The notes beneath the pieces are model-generated. The model was not told the DNA's origin. It was given only the letters and a program-made list of their open reading frames with translations, and made no database searches. DNA of 64,000 nucleotides from an uncultured Ruminococcus sp. GTDB lineage: Bacteria > Bacillota > Clostridia > Lachnospirales > Lachnospiraceae. Position 1 is the stretch's first letter. Each line of letters begins with the position of its first letter. This document shows positions 31,309 to 40,091 of the stretch, piece after piece. Location of the stretch: NCBI GenBank assembly GCA_900066355.1, contig FMEL01000003.1, positions 124,001 through 188,000 of the forward strand, in the 5' to 3' direction. The position numbers and the translations under genes are program-made.

Positions 31309-33489
31309 TTATGCCTGTACAGAACGTTTGGAGTAAACTTTCTGATCCTTGTACGGATCTGGTCTGAACAGCAGGAACAGCATTACGATAAGTACTGCAA
31401 ATCCTACTACAGTACCGATACCAAATGCTCCGCCGGTTACGAAGGAACCGATCTGATAGAAGCAGAGGCATACGATATAAGCGAATATATTCTGGAAGAG
31501 AATTGCGAACCAGAACCATTTTCTGTCATTCATTTCTTTTGCCATTGTTGCGATAGCTGCAAGGCAAGGAGAATCAAGAAGGTTGAACATCAGGAAAGAG
31601 AAAGCTGCGATACCTGTCGGGAACCAGCTTGCAACACCTGCTGCAACGTTTACTGCATCTTCTGTATCACCGGCTACGTTAGCCAGGACACCCATTGTAG
31701 ATACGATAGCTTCTTTTGCTGTGAATCCGGAGATAGAAGCTGCTACCGGCTGCCACTCACCGAATCCAAGTGGAGCAAAGATTGGAGCGATCACACCACC
31801 GATTGCTGCCATAAGGCTGTCTGCGCTGTCTTCTACCATACCAAATCCACCATCTGTGAATCCGAATCCACCAAGGAACCACATTACTACGCAGGCAAGG
31901 AACAGGATTGTACCAGCTTTGATAATGAAGCCTTTCAGTCTTTCCCATACATGAAGAAGAACTGTCTTAACCTGCGGAATATGATACTGTGGAAGCTCCA
32001 TTACGAACGGAGCCGGTTTACCGGAGAACGGTTTTGTTTTCTTAAGGATGATTGCAGCTACAAGTACAGCTACAATACCGATAAAGTACATCAGCGGAGC
32101 GATGAATGAGCTCTCTGCATATCCTGCAGTCTCACCAGCGATTACACCACCCATAAGAGCGATAACCGGAAGTTTTGCACCACAAGGAATAAAGGTTGCT
32201 GTCATAATAGTAAGACGTCTGTCATTGTCCTGCTCGATAGTCTTGGAAGCCATGATACCAGGGATACCGCATCCTGACGAAATCAGAAGCGGAATGAAAC
32301 TCTTACCGGAAAGTCCGAAGTGACGGAATACACGGTCCATAACAAATGCGATACGTACCATGTAACCACAATCTTCAAGGATGGACAGAAACAGGAACAG
32401 GATTGCCATCTGAGGAACGAATCCAAGTACTGCACCGAGACCACCGATGATGCCATCAACGACAAGTCCCATTACCATATCACCGGCACCGAGGCTGGTA
32501 AGGATATTTGTAAAGAAGTCCTGAATAGCCACTACGAATACATCGTTTGTCCAGTCTGTTACGAATGTACCAACAGTTGTTACAGATACATAATATACTA
32601 ACCACATAACTGCAACGAAGATCGGGATACCAAGGATACGGTTGGTAACGATACGGTCAATTTTATCAGATACAGTCAGTTTGTCTTTTGCTTTTTTAAC
32701 GGTTGTGTTAACGATCTTCTGGATGAATTTGTATCTCTCATCTGTTACGATACTCTCCATATCGTCGTCATGCTGTTTTTCCAGTTCCTGACGTTTAGTA
32801 TCAACCAGAGACTGTCCGGAAGCAGAAAGCTTCATAGCCTCTTTTACTTTTTCGTCGTTCTCGAGGAATTTTACTGCATACCATCTCTTCTTGTCTTCTG
32901 TAATGGAGGACGGAAGAACTTTCTTTACTTCACTGATTGCTTCTTCCATCTCTTTTGTAAAGATTTCTTTAGGAAGATCTACTCTGCTCTTCTTTGCAGT
33001 TTTTACTGCCTCGTCGATCAACTTGTCAAGACCTTCACCTTTCAGTGCAGATGTCTCGATGATCGGGCAGTCAAGCAGCATGGAAAGACGCTTTGTGTCG
33101 ATCTTGATTCCTCTTTTTTCAAGGAGATCTGCCATGTTCAGTGCAATAACAACCGGAACACCTGTCTCGATCAGCTGTGTGGTCAGATACAGGTTACGCT
33201 CGATGTTTGTTGCATCGACAAGGTCAATGATTACGTCTGGATTTTCTTTGAGAACGTAGTCACGGCTGACTACTTCTTCCAGTGTGTATGGTGAAAGGGA
33301 ATAAATACCAGGAAGGTCAGTTACGATGATGTCTTCGCCTTTACCTTTCTTTCCCTTTAACTTACCTTCTTTTTTCTCTACAGTAACTCCCGGCCAGTTT
33401 CCTACGTACTGGTTAGCGCCCGTTAATGCGTTGAACATTGTTGTTTTACCACAGTTCGGGTTGCCGGCAAGTGCAATCTTAATTGCCAT
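31309..33489 (-). CDS. feoB: Ferrous iron transporter FeoB (726 aa)
   Basis: FeoB is the GTP-regulated inner-membrane Fe(II) importer. The N-terminal G domain has GNPNCGKTTMFNALTG (G1), TVEKKEG (G2 region), DLPGIYSLSPYT (G3) and NMADLL (G4). A helical GDI-like linker covers about 165-270. The membrane part (about 280-726) contains the two gate repeats, with ISSGCGIPGIMAS and the later TAKEAIVSTMGVL segment. Length is typical. AAGGAGGTAAG precedes the ATG. It lies downstream of two feoA genes under the DtxR-type operator at 34412. Confidence 0.97.
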   Translation of the reverse strand: MAIKIALAGNPNCGKTTMFNALTGANQYVGNWPGVTVEKKEGKLKGKKGKGEDIIVTDLPGIYSLSPYTLEEVVSRDYVLKENPDVIIDLVDATNIERNLYLTTQLIETGVPVVIALNMADLLEKRGIKIDTKRLSMLLDCPIIETSALKGEGLDKLIDEAVKTAKKSRVDLPKEIFTKEMEEAISEVKKVLPSSITEDKKRWYAVKFLENDEKVKEAMKLSASGQSLVDTKRQELEKQHDDDMESIVTDERYKFIQKIVNTTVKKAKDKLTVSDKIDRIVTNRILGIPIFVAVMWLVYYVSVTTVGTFVTDWTNDVFVVAIQDFFTNILTSLGAGDMVMGLVVDGIIGGLGAVLGFVPQMAILFLFLSILEDCGYMVRIAFVMDRVFRHFGLSGKSFIPLLISSGCGIPGIMASKTIEQDNDRRLTIMTATFIPCGAKLPVIALMGGVIAGETAGYAESSFIAPLMYFIGIVAVLVAAIILKKTKPFSGKPAPFVMELPQYHIPQVKTVLLHVWERLKGFIIKAGTILFLACVVMWFLGGFGFTDGGFGMVEDSADSLMAAIGGVIAPIFAPLGFGEWQPVAASISGFTAKEAIVSTMGVLANVAGDTEDAVNVAAGVASWFPTGIAAFSFLMFNLLDSPCLAAIATMAKEMNDRKWFWFAILFQNIFAYIVCLCFYQIGSFVTGGAFGIGTVVGFAVLIVMLFLLFRPDPYKDQKVYSKRSVQA

Positions 33490-33584
33490 TTTTTCTTACC
33501 TCCTTAATCCCTCTTATTGTAACTGCATGCTTCTTACACAGTTGCATTTTTTCATAATAGTTCCTACTGAACACTACTGCGCAC

Positions 33585-33803
33585 TTATTTTACCTGTACG
33601 CACTGAGCATCGTTCTTTCTTACGGATAACTCATAACCTCTTACAGTGATCTCTACAGGATCTCCAAGCGGAGCAACTTTTCTGATGTACAGCTCACTTC
33701 CTTTTGTAATTCCCATGTCCATGATACGACGTTTGTACGCGCCGTCTCCTTCAATTTTCGTTACAACAACGGTAGTTCCGACTTTTGCATCACCTAAAGT
33801 CAT
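33585..33803 (-). CDS. feoA: FeoA domain protein (72 aa)
   Basis: A stand-alone SH3-like FeoA domain: LGDAKVGTTVVVTKIEGDG, YKRRIMDMGITKGSELYI, VAPLGDPVEITVRGYELSVRK. FeoA is a small cytoplasmic partner that stimulates FeoB. It is the second of two different FeoA genes in this cluster and lies 95 bp upstream of feoB. Confidence 0.93.
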   Translation of the reverse strand: MTLGDAKVGTTVVVTKIEGDGAYKRRIMDMGITKGSELYIRKVAPLGDPVEITVRGYELSVRKNDAQCVQVK

Positions 33804-34076
33804 TGTTCTGTCTCCTTTCTCCTCTTTGTTATATTGCTTAAGTGCTTAAAGCTTTTATAACTTTCTATAATGATTAATACCTGACGAATTGCTCCGCTGC
33901 CTTGCAGCTTTCGCAATTCTGCAAACTTTCGAAATCCGCTGCGTTCATTAATTCACTATTCTCGTTGTTCATAGCGTCTTAATGGAACTTGCTTCTTTCT
34001 CATGTTTAGGCGTCCTCCAAGTCCATACGTCTCTGCGTGTAAACACGCTCGACGTCTGAGCTTTTGAAGACTGGTG

Positions 34077-34289
34077 TCAAATCATAATATGTCTTGCCAT
34101 ATCTGAGTTAACTGCTACGCGGGCATCTTTGATGTTAACAATCACGTTTCCGCCGATTGCAGACACTATACTCACTTCTGCATCATTTACAAATCCGAGG
34201 TTTGCAAGAAAACGTCTTGTCTCGTCATTTCCTCCAACTTTCTGAATTTTACATTTCTCACCGATTCCTGCCATAGTTAAAGGCATCAT
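34077..34289 (-). CDS. feoA: FeoA domain protein (70 aa)
   Basis: First gene of the cluster behind the iron-regulated promoter. SH3-like FeoA domain with GIGEKCKIQKVGG, RRFLANLGFVNDAEVSIV and VNIKDARVAVNSDMARHI. It differs clearly from the second FeoA, so this is an old duplication, perhaps with distinct roles. The 273-bp gap after it (33804-34076) has no gene; it contains an imperfect hairpin around GAGCGTGTTTACACGC. Confidence 0.92.
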   Translation of the reverse strand: MMPLTMAGIGEKCKIQKVGGNDETRRFLANLGFVNDAEVSIVSAIGGNVIVNIKDARVAVNSDMARHIMI

Positions 34290-34411
34290 ATGTATCAGCT
34301 CACTTTCTGTTTGGATTCATATTCTCAGATTCTGCTGTCAGGATCTTGTTGAGAATTTTTTTCTTTATTAAAAAAGTTCACAGTTAATCTCTGTTTACTT
34401 TTCTTACATTG

Positions 34412-34443
34412 GTTAGTATATGCTAACGTTTGTAAGCTGTCAA
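34412..34443 (-). promoter_or_regulatory. feo promoter with DtxR-type operator
   Basis: On the bottom strand TTGACA (34438-34443), a 17-bp spacer and TATACT (34415-34420). An inverted repeat GTTAG-N6-CTAAC (34412-34427) lies over the -10 box, close in form to DtxR/IdeR-family sites built on TTAG/CTAA half sites. The DtxR-type gene at 34774 transcribed away from here is the obvious candidate repressor. The remainder of 34290-34773 holds no gene. Confidence 0.8.
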
Positions 34444-34773
34444 GTACTTTTTTTCGTTGTGTAAAACTATTATTTGCTATGCATAACTTCTATTTGTTCT
34501 GCTTAACTTTTATTCGTATCATATAACCAATGTTTTTTTCTAAAAATCCCCGGATGTTACAGTAAATTTTGTGTGATGTCTTTGTACATTACAGAAAATT
34601 TTATGTTACCGTTCACAGGTAGTATCCGTAGTAAACAGTGACATTTTGGTTGTCTCAACAGCTAAAATATGTTATCATGGAAGTAATACAAATTTGAGGA
34701 ATAATCTTGAATTTTTATGCAACTAAATGAGGAATCATTTTCAATTAGATCAACAGAAATTGGGGTGTAATGG

Positions 34774-35148
34774 ATGCATACAAACGAATCCGCTGAAAAC
34801 TATCTGGAAACCATTCTTATTTTAAGCAAATCACATCCGGTCGTACGTTCCGTAGATGTTGCCTCTGAACTTGGCTTCAAGAAATCCAGTGTCAGTGTTG
34901 CAATGAAAAAGCTTCGCGAAACAGATCAGATCACCGTATCTCCTGAAGGATATCTTTATCTTACAGAGACAGGGCGCGCAACTGCCGAAAAAATCTACGA
35001 ACGTCATCTTTTCCTTTCTGAATGGCTGGAAAAGCTTGGTGTCAATCCGGTCGTTGCAGCAAACGATGCCTGCAAGATCGAGCATGTAATCAGTTCTGAG
35101 AGCTTCGCAGCGATTAAAAGACACATTGATCTGAACAGTATAAAATAA
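34774..35148 (+). CDS. DtxR/MntR-family metal-dependent regulator, adjacent to feo (124 aa)
   Basis: The N-terminal winged helix starts ESAENYLETILILSK and has DVASELGFKKSSVSVAMKKL; the metal-binding dimerisation domain contains ERHLFLSEWLEKLGV and DACKIEHVIS, with Cys and Glu/His ligands. No SH3/FeoA-like third domain is attached. Divergent placement next to the feo operon suggests it represses feo when Fe(II) is present, in the way IdeR/DtxR do. A promoter TTGTCT-N17-TATCAT precedes it. A second, similar regulator is at 45693. Confidence 0.9.
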   Translation: MHTNESAENYLETILILSKSHPVVRSVDVASELGFKKSSVSVAMKKLRETDQITVSPEGYLYLTETGRATAEKIYERHLFLSEWLEKLGVNPVVAANDACKIEHVISSESFAAIKRHIDLNSIK

Positions 35149-35150
35149 TT

Positions 35151-35179
35151 GAGCCCGGCGGATTACGCCAGGCTCTTTT
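35151..35179. terminator. Bidirectional terminator between the DtxR-type gene and argD
   Basis: Stem GAGCC-GGCG/CGCC-GGCTC (35151-35175) with TTTT on the right and AATTATTTTA on the bottom-strand side. Its right half lies over the argD stop codon. Confidence 0.8.
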
Positions 35180-36359
35180 CTAATTTTTCGACCATTTCAT
35201 CGATATTTTCTTTTGTGATCACAAGCGGTGGTACAAGACGCAGTACATCGCTTCCTGCGGAAATTACCAGAAGTCCGTTCTCAAGTGCTTTTGTCACGAT
35301 ACTTCCGACTGTTGTTCCGGTGATGACCAGTCCCTGCATGAAACCTTTTCCACGACGAGCTGCTACAACCGGATACTTATCCACAAGTTTATCCAGTTGT
35401 TCTTCCAGATACGGGGTCAGTTCCTGCACATGTGCAAGGATATCGTCTTTTTCATAAATATCAAACACCTTGCTGACAGCTGCGCATACGAACGGGTTTC
35501 CACCATAAGTTGTGCCGTGATCTCCCGGTACAAGAGATGCTGCTGCCGCTTTTTCTCCGAGAACAAATGCACCGACCGGTACACCGCAGCCCAGAGCTTT
35601 TGCACAGGTCATCACATCCGGTTTCACACCGTATGACTGCCATGCAAAATAACATCCGGTACGTCCCATCCCACACTGGATTTCATCAAAAATCAGGATG
35701 ATGTCTTTTTTATCACACAGTGCGCGGAGCCCTTCAAGAAATTCTTTCTTCGCCGGATAAATTCCACCTTCGCCCTGTACAACTTCTGTAATGATCGCAC
35801 ATGTTTTGTCTGTAATCTGCGCTTTGACGCTGTCCAGATCATTAAAATCTGCGAATTTCACACCACCGACAAGTGGTTCGAACGGCTCTCTGTAATGCTC
35901 GGTTCCCGTTACGGAAAGGGCTCCCATACTTCTCCCATGGAATGAATGGTTCATTGCAATAATCTCGTATTTCTGTGCTTCTTTACCATATTTGGTATAA
36001 GCATATTTACGTGCCGCTTTAAGCGCACCTTCAATTGCTTCGGTACCACTGTTCGTAAAGAAAGCTTTGGAAAGTCCGCTTGCTTTGACCAGTTTTTCTC
36101 CGGCTTCACTCATCGGCTCATTATAATAAAGATTGGAAATATGTGTCAGTTTGTCGATCTGAGCTTTCAGAGCCTCATCATAGCCAGGATAATGATATCC
36201 CAGTGAGTTTACTGCAATTCCTGCAGCAAAGTCGAGATATTTTTTGCCCTCTGTATCATAAAGATAACATCCCTCGCCATGGTCAAACATGACCGGAAAG
36301 CGATTATATGTATGCAGAATGTTTTCTTCTGCATGATTCATCTGTTCATTCATACTCAT
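35163..36359 (-). CDS. argD: Acetylornithine aminotransferase ArgD (398 aa)
   Basis: A PLP-dependent class III aminotransferase making N-acetylornithine from N-acetylglutamate semialdehyde. Motifs: FTNSGTEAIEGALKAARKY, MNHSFHGRSMGALSVTG, LIFDEIQCGMGRTG, and the PLP-lysine in TCAKALGCGVPVGAF. The start overlaps the argB stop codon by 14 nt; ATG 36359 and ATG 36353 are both possible. It is the last gene of argCJBD. Confidence 0.95.
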   Translation of the reverse strand: MSMNEQMNHAEENILHTYNRFPVMFDHGEGCYLYDTEGKKYLDFAAGIAVNSLGYHYPGYDEALKAQIDKLTHISNLYYNEPMSEAGEKLVKASGLSKAFFTNSGTEAIEGALKAARKYAYTKYGKEAQKYEIIAMNHSFHGRSMGALSVTGTEHYREPFEPLVGGVKFADFNDLDSVKAQITDKTCAIITEVVQGEGGIYPAKKEFLEGLRALCDKKDIILIFDEIQCGMGRTGCYFAWQSYGVKPDVMTCAKALGCGVPVGAFVLGEKAAAASLVPGDHGTTYGGNPFVCAAVSKVFDIYEKDDILAHVQELTPYLEEQLDKLVDKYPVVAARRGKGFMQGLVITGTTVGSIVTKALENGLLVISAGSDVLRLVPPLVITKENIDEMVEKLEKSLA

Positions 36360-37242
36360 TGTAATATTTCTCCCCGTCTTCTCTTAAAATAGCAGTACCG
36401 ATACCTTTGTTTGTAAAGATTTCCAATAGGAGGCTGTGCGGAATACGCCCATCCAAAATATGCACTCTGTTTACACCCTCTTCGATCGCATCGATGCAGT
36501 TCTGAAGTTTCGGGATCATTCCACCACCTACATAACCTTCGCTGATCAGTTTTTCTGCTTCGTGTACATGAAGTTCGGAAATCAGTGAACTCGGATCATC
36601 TTTGTCCTTGTATACACCTTCAATATCAGAAAGGAAAACCAGCTTTTCTGCATGGACAGCTTCTGCGATCGCGCATGCGGCATCGTCCGCATTAATATTG
36701 TAAGAATCAAAGTTTGTATCAAATCCAATCGGAAATACAATCGGAAGAAAATCTCTCTCAAGAAGATCCTGAAGTACCTTCGGATTTACTTTCTCGATAT
36801 CGCCTACGTAGCCGATATCTTCGCCTTTGGAAAGTTTCTTATGGCACTGAAGAAGGCCACCATCTTTTCCGCTGATGCCGACTGCCTGTACGCCGAGAGA
36901 TTCTACCAGTGTGACAAGTTCTTTGTTTACTTTTGCAAGAACCATCTCAGCAATCTCCATTGTGTCCTTATCTGTCACACGCAGCCCATTGACAAAACGT
37001 GGTTCCATGCCGACTTTATTGACCCAGCGGCTGATTTCCTTACCGCCGCCATGAACGATGATCGGTTTGAATCCGATCAGCTTCAGAAGAACAACGTCCT
37101 TGATGACATTCGCTTTGAGTTCTTCGTCCAGCATGGCACTCCCGCCGTATTTTACAACTACGATCTTACGGTTAAAGCGCTGTATATAAGGAAGGGCCTC
37201 GATAAGTGTTTCTGCTTTATCCAGATATTTCTGATTTACCAT
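36346..37242 (-). CDS. argB: Acetylglutamate kinase ArgB (298 aa)
   Basis: An amino-acid kinase family enzyme phosphorylating N-acetylglutamate. VVKYGGSAM and IIVHGGGKEISRWV form the substrate and phosphate loops; NADDAACAIAEAV and SDIEGVYKDKDD are the nucleotide-side motifs; GGMIPKLQNCIDAIEEGV is the conserved C-terminal segment. The N-terminal helix (residues 1-20) is the kind present in arginine-inhibited hexameric enzymes, so feedback inhibition is plausible. Confidence 0.96.
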   Translation of the reverse strand: MVNQKYLDKAETLIEALPYIQRFNRKIVVVKYGGSAMLDEELKANVIKDVVLLKLIGFKPIIVHGGGKEISRWVNKVGMEPRFVNGLRVTDKDTMEIAEMVLAKVNKELVTLVESLGVQAVGISGKDGGLLQCHKKLSKGEDIGYVGDIEKVNPKVLQDLLERDFLPIVFPIGFDTNFDSYNINADDAACAIAEAVHAEKLVFLSDIEGVYKDKDDPSSLISELHVHEAEKLISEGYVGGGMIPKLQNCIDAIEEGVNRVHILDGRIPHSLLLEIFTNKGIGTAILREDGEKYYNEYE

Positions 37243-37279
37243 TTTTCATTTCTCCTCGATTTTTATTCTTTTTCACCCT

Positions 37280-38503
37280 TTATGATCTGTAATCTGCATT
37301 AATCTTGATATAATCGTAAGTAAGGTCACAACCCCATGCAGTTGCTGTACAGTCACCCATCTTTACATCGGCGATTGCTGTCACTGCATCTTCGGAAAGG
37401 ATCTTTGTTGCCTCTTCTTCGCTGTAGTTAACTGCCACACCATTTTCGATGATCTGAATCTTTCCTGCTTTGCTTTCAAAATAAAGATCTACTTTTTCCG
37501 GATCAAACTGTGCACCGGAATATCCCATTGCACAAAGGATTCTTCCCCAGTTTGCATCGTGTCCGTAAATTGCTGCTTTAGTCAGCGAAGACGTAACAAT
37601 GGATTTACTTAAAGTTACTGCCTGTTCTTTGCTCTCGGCACCAATGATCTTGACCTCAAACAGCGCCGTTGCACCCTCACCGTCACCGGCAATTTTCTTT
37701 GCAAGTGTAGTATTGATATAATTCAATGCCTCACAGAACTTCTGATAATCTTCGTTTTTCTCATTAATCTCCGGGTTTTCTGCCATACCGTTTGCAAGCA
37801 GAAGTACGGTATCATTTGTGGAAGTATCACCGTCAACAGATACCATATTATAAGTATCTTTTACATCTTCGCTCAGTGCTTCCTGCAGAAGTTTTTTGGA
37901 AATGCATGCATCTGTGGTGACAAAGCCAAGCATGGTGCACATATTCGGATGAATCATTCCGGAACCTTTACACATACCACCGACTGTAACCGTTTTGCCA
38001 CCAACTTCAATCTGTACAGCAACCTCTTTTTCCTTTGTATCAGTTGTCATGATTGCCTTGGCAGCTTCATTTCCAGCTTCCAGAGTACCCTGAAGTTTCG
38101 GAGCCATTGCTTTAACACCGTCGGAAAGTTTCTCAATCGGGAGCTGCATTCCGATAACACCGGTTGATGCAACCAGTACACTGTTTTCATCGACGTTCAG
38201 AGTCTCTGCTGCTGCTTTGGCTGTTGCACGGCAGTAGCTGAATCCCTCTTCTCCTGTACAGGCATTGGCAATACCACTGTTGCAGATAATCACCTGTGCA
38301 TTTGGATGTTTATAAACGATCTCCTGGTCCCATTTGACCGGAGCTGCCTTTACGATATTAGTAGTAAAAGTTCCTGCTGCCACACATGGTTTCTCGCTGT
38401 AAACCATTGCCATATCTGTTCTTCCCTGATATTTGATTCCGGCAGCTGTAGATGCTGCCTGGAAGCCTTTCGCTGCGGTAACTCCGCCGGTAATAATCTT
38501 CAT
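37280..38503 (-). CDS. argJ: Bifunctional ornithine acetyltransferase/N-acetylglutamate synthase ArgJ (407 aa)
   Basis: ArgJ recycles the acetyl group from acetylornithine to glutamate. The self-cleavage site is visible as AGDGEGATALFEV, where the Thr after GA becomes the nucleophile of the beta chain. GGVTAAKGF and SGIANACTGEEG are also typical. No separate argA or argE is present, consistent with the cyclic pathway. The second ATG (38503) is favoured because GGAG has better spacing to it than to ATG 38509. Confidence 0.95.
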   Translation of the reverse strand: MKIITGGVTAAKGFQAASTAAGIKYQGRTDMAMVYSEKPCVAAGTFTTNIVKAAPVKWDQEIVYKHPNAQVIICNSGIANACTGEEGFSYCRATAKAAAETLNVDENSVLVASTGVIGMQLPIEKLSDGVKAMAPKLQGTLEAGNEAAKAIMTTDTKEKEVAVQIEVGGKTVTVGGMCKGSGMIHPNMCTMLGFVTTDACISKKLLQEALSEDVKDTYNMVSVDGDTSTNDTVLLLANGMAENPEINEKNEDYQKFCEALNYINTTLAKKIAGDGEGATALFEVKIIGAESKEQAVTLSKSIVTSSLTKAAIYGHDANWGRILCAMGYSGAQFDPEKVDLYFESKAGKIQIIENGVAVNYSEEEATKILSEDAVTAIADVKMGDCTATAWGCDLTYDYIKINADYRS

Positions 38504-38557
38504 AATCATACGCTCCTCTCTGCGTTATAAAACATTTTCATATATCATGCTGTTCTT

Positions 38558-39598
38558 TTACGGTAGCATCGGAATCTGATGAAGTCCTTCTGCCTCGTCA
38601 AACCCGAACATCAGGTTCATATTCTGTACAGCCTGTCCTGCTGCACCTTTGACAAGGTTATCCATTGCTCCCATCATGATGACACGTTTTGTTCTCGGGT
38701 CGATCTTGAAGTTTACATCAACATAGTTGCTGCCCTCTACACATTTTGTCTGTGGGCATACATCTTTGTCCAGGACACGCACGAATGTCTCGTTTTCATA
38801 ATATTTGTCATAAACAGCCTTTACTTCTTCATAGGAAACTTCTTTTTTGAGAGAAGCATATGCTGTAATCAGAATACCTCTGTTCATCGGGATCAGATGT
38901 GGTGTAAAATTGATCAGCACTTCCTGTCCGCATGCATAACCGAGCTGGTCTTCGATTTCCGGTGTATGACGATGTGTTGCTACGCCGTATGCTTTGATGT
39001 TTTCGTTTACTTCACAGTAAAGGTTTGCTACTTTTGCGCCCCTGCCTGCTCCGGAAGTTCCTGATTTTGCATCAATGATGATCGTATTCGGATCGATCAG
39101 TCCTTCCTTCAGTAGCGGATAAATTGATAAAGTTGAACATGTCGGATAACATCCCGGGTTCGCAATAAGTCTTGCTTTTTTGATGTCCTCACGGTTGATC
39201 TCGCACAGGCCATAAACTGCCTCATCAATAAACTGCGGTGCTTTGTGCTCGATGCCATACCATTTTTCATATTTCTTTACATCTTTAATACGGAAATCTG
39301 CACTCAGATCGATGACCTTTGCTTTGGAAAGGATCTCTTCATTAACAAGTGATGCACAAAGCCCCTGCGGTGTTGCGGTAAAAATCACATCTACTTCATC
39401 AGCAAGTGCTGCCATATTGTCATCCATACATTTTGCATCGATCAGTTTAAAAAAGTTCTGATAAACATCTGCATATTTCTGATCAATGTAACTTCTTGAT
39501 CCATACCATGCCACTTCTACTTCTTTATGTCCAAGGAGCAGTCTTGCCAGCTCATTTCCGGCGTATCCTGTTGCTCCGATAATTCCTGCTTTGATCAT
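38558..39598 (-). CDS. argC: N-acetyl-gamma-glutamyl-phosphate reductase ArgC (346 aa)
   Basis: An NADPH-dependent reductase. The Rossmann motif IIGATGYAGNELARLL is at the N-terminus, the catalytic Cys in ANPGCYPTCS, and the C-terminal GAAGQAVQNMNLMFGF is characteristic. It is first in the argCJBD operon, behind GGAGGAATGAG and a promoter overlapped by an ArgR-like palindrome. Confidence 0.96.
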   Translation of the reverse strand: MIKAGIIGATGYAGNELARLLLGHKEVEVAWYGSRSYIDQKYADVYQNFFKLIDAKCMDDNMAALADEVDVIFTATPQGLCASLVNEEILSKAKVIDLSADFRIKDVKKYEKWYGIEHKAPQFIDEAVYGLCEINREDIKKARLIANPGCYPTCSTLSIYPLLKEGLIDPNTIIIDAKSGTSGAGRGAKVANLYCEVNENIKAYGVATHRHTPEIEDQLGYACGQEVLINFTPHLIPMNRGILITAYASLKKEVSYEEVKAVYDKYYENETFVRVLDKDVCPQTKCVEGSNYVDVNFKIDPRTKRVIMMGAMDNLVKGAAGQAVQNMNLMFGFDEAEGLHQIPMLP

Positions 39599-39629
39599 TT
39601 CTCATTCCTCCTAGAATAAAGATGTACCA

Positions 39630-39658
39630 ATTATACATCCTAAATGCATAATATGCAA
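39630..39658 (-). promoter_or_regulatory. argC promoter with ArgR-like box
   Basis: On the bottom strand TTGCAT (39653-39658), 17-bp spacer, TATAAT (39630-39635). The palindrome TGCATAATATGCA (39645-39657) overlaps the -35 box and resembles ArgR/AhrC boxes. Two further TGCAT-type repeats lie between the divergent promoters (39734-39747 and 39766-39790). Confidence 0.75.
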
Positions 39659-39733
39659 TACGTAATTTTCATGGATTTTGCATTCTTTTTTCTTAATTTT
39701 GTGTGTCTTTATAGGTTATTTCCTATTTAATGC

Positions 39734-39807
39734 TGCATTTTTATGCAAAAATTTCTTTTATTTTTTTGCATATTGGTATTGCATATTTATAAAAATTGTT
39801 GTATATT
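39734..39807 (+). promoter_or_regulatory. argG promoter with ArgR-like boxes
   Basis: TTGCAT (39779-39784), 17-bp spacer, TATATT (39802-39807). Upstream are the palindrome TGCATTTTTATGCA (39734-39747) and two direct TTGCATAT repeats. The leader that follows (39808-40091, about 284 nt) contains several short hairpins (for example TTTTGTCAT/ATGACAAAA near 39961 and TACTGT/ACAGTA near 40048) and no gene. Confidence 0.7.
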
Positions 39808-40091
39808 ATCTCTTGTCGAAACACGACAGGACATGAAGATTCAACACTTTATCAAATCAGCGTATGAATCTTTACCTTTTATAATAACAAACATTCGCGC
39901 ATCTGCCAATAGGCAGAGAATCATTTTCACAACTGTTTACAGAGAATATCCCGCGAGGTGTTTTGTCATGAATATGACAAAATCCCGAGACATACGGGGC
40001 AAAATCCCATCACCGCAGGTGATTTGGAATGGATTTTGACCAAATATACTGTGAACGAAGTGAACAGTATTATTTTCAGGAGGAATATATT

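Noticed and set aside
31309..31519. Upstream part of a leftward 117-codon ORF over the feoB end
   Set aside because: The part inside feoB is a shadow frame. Only the last 35 codons beyond feoB are kept as a weak candidate.
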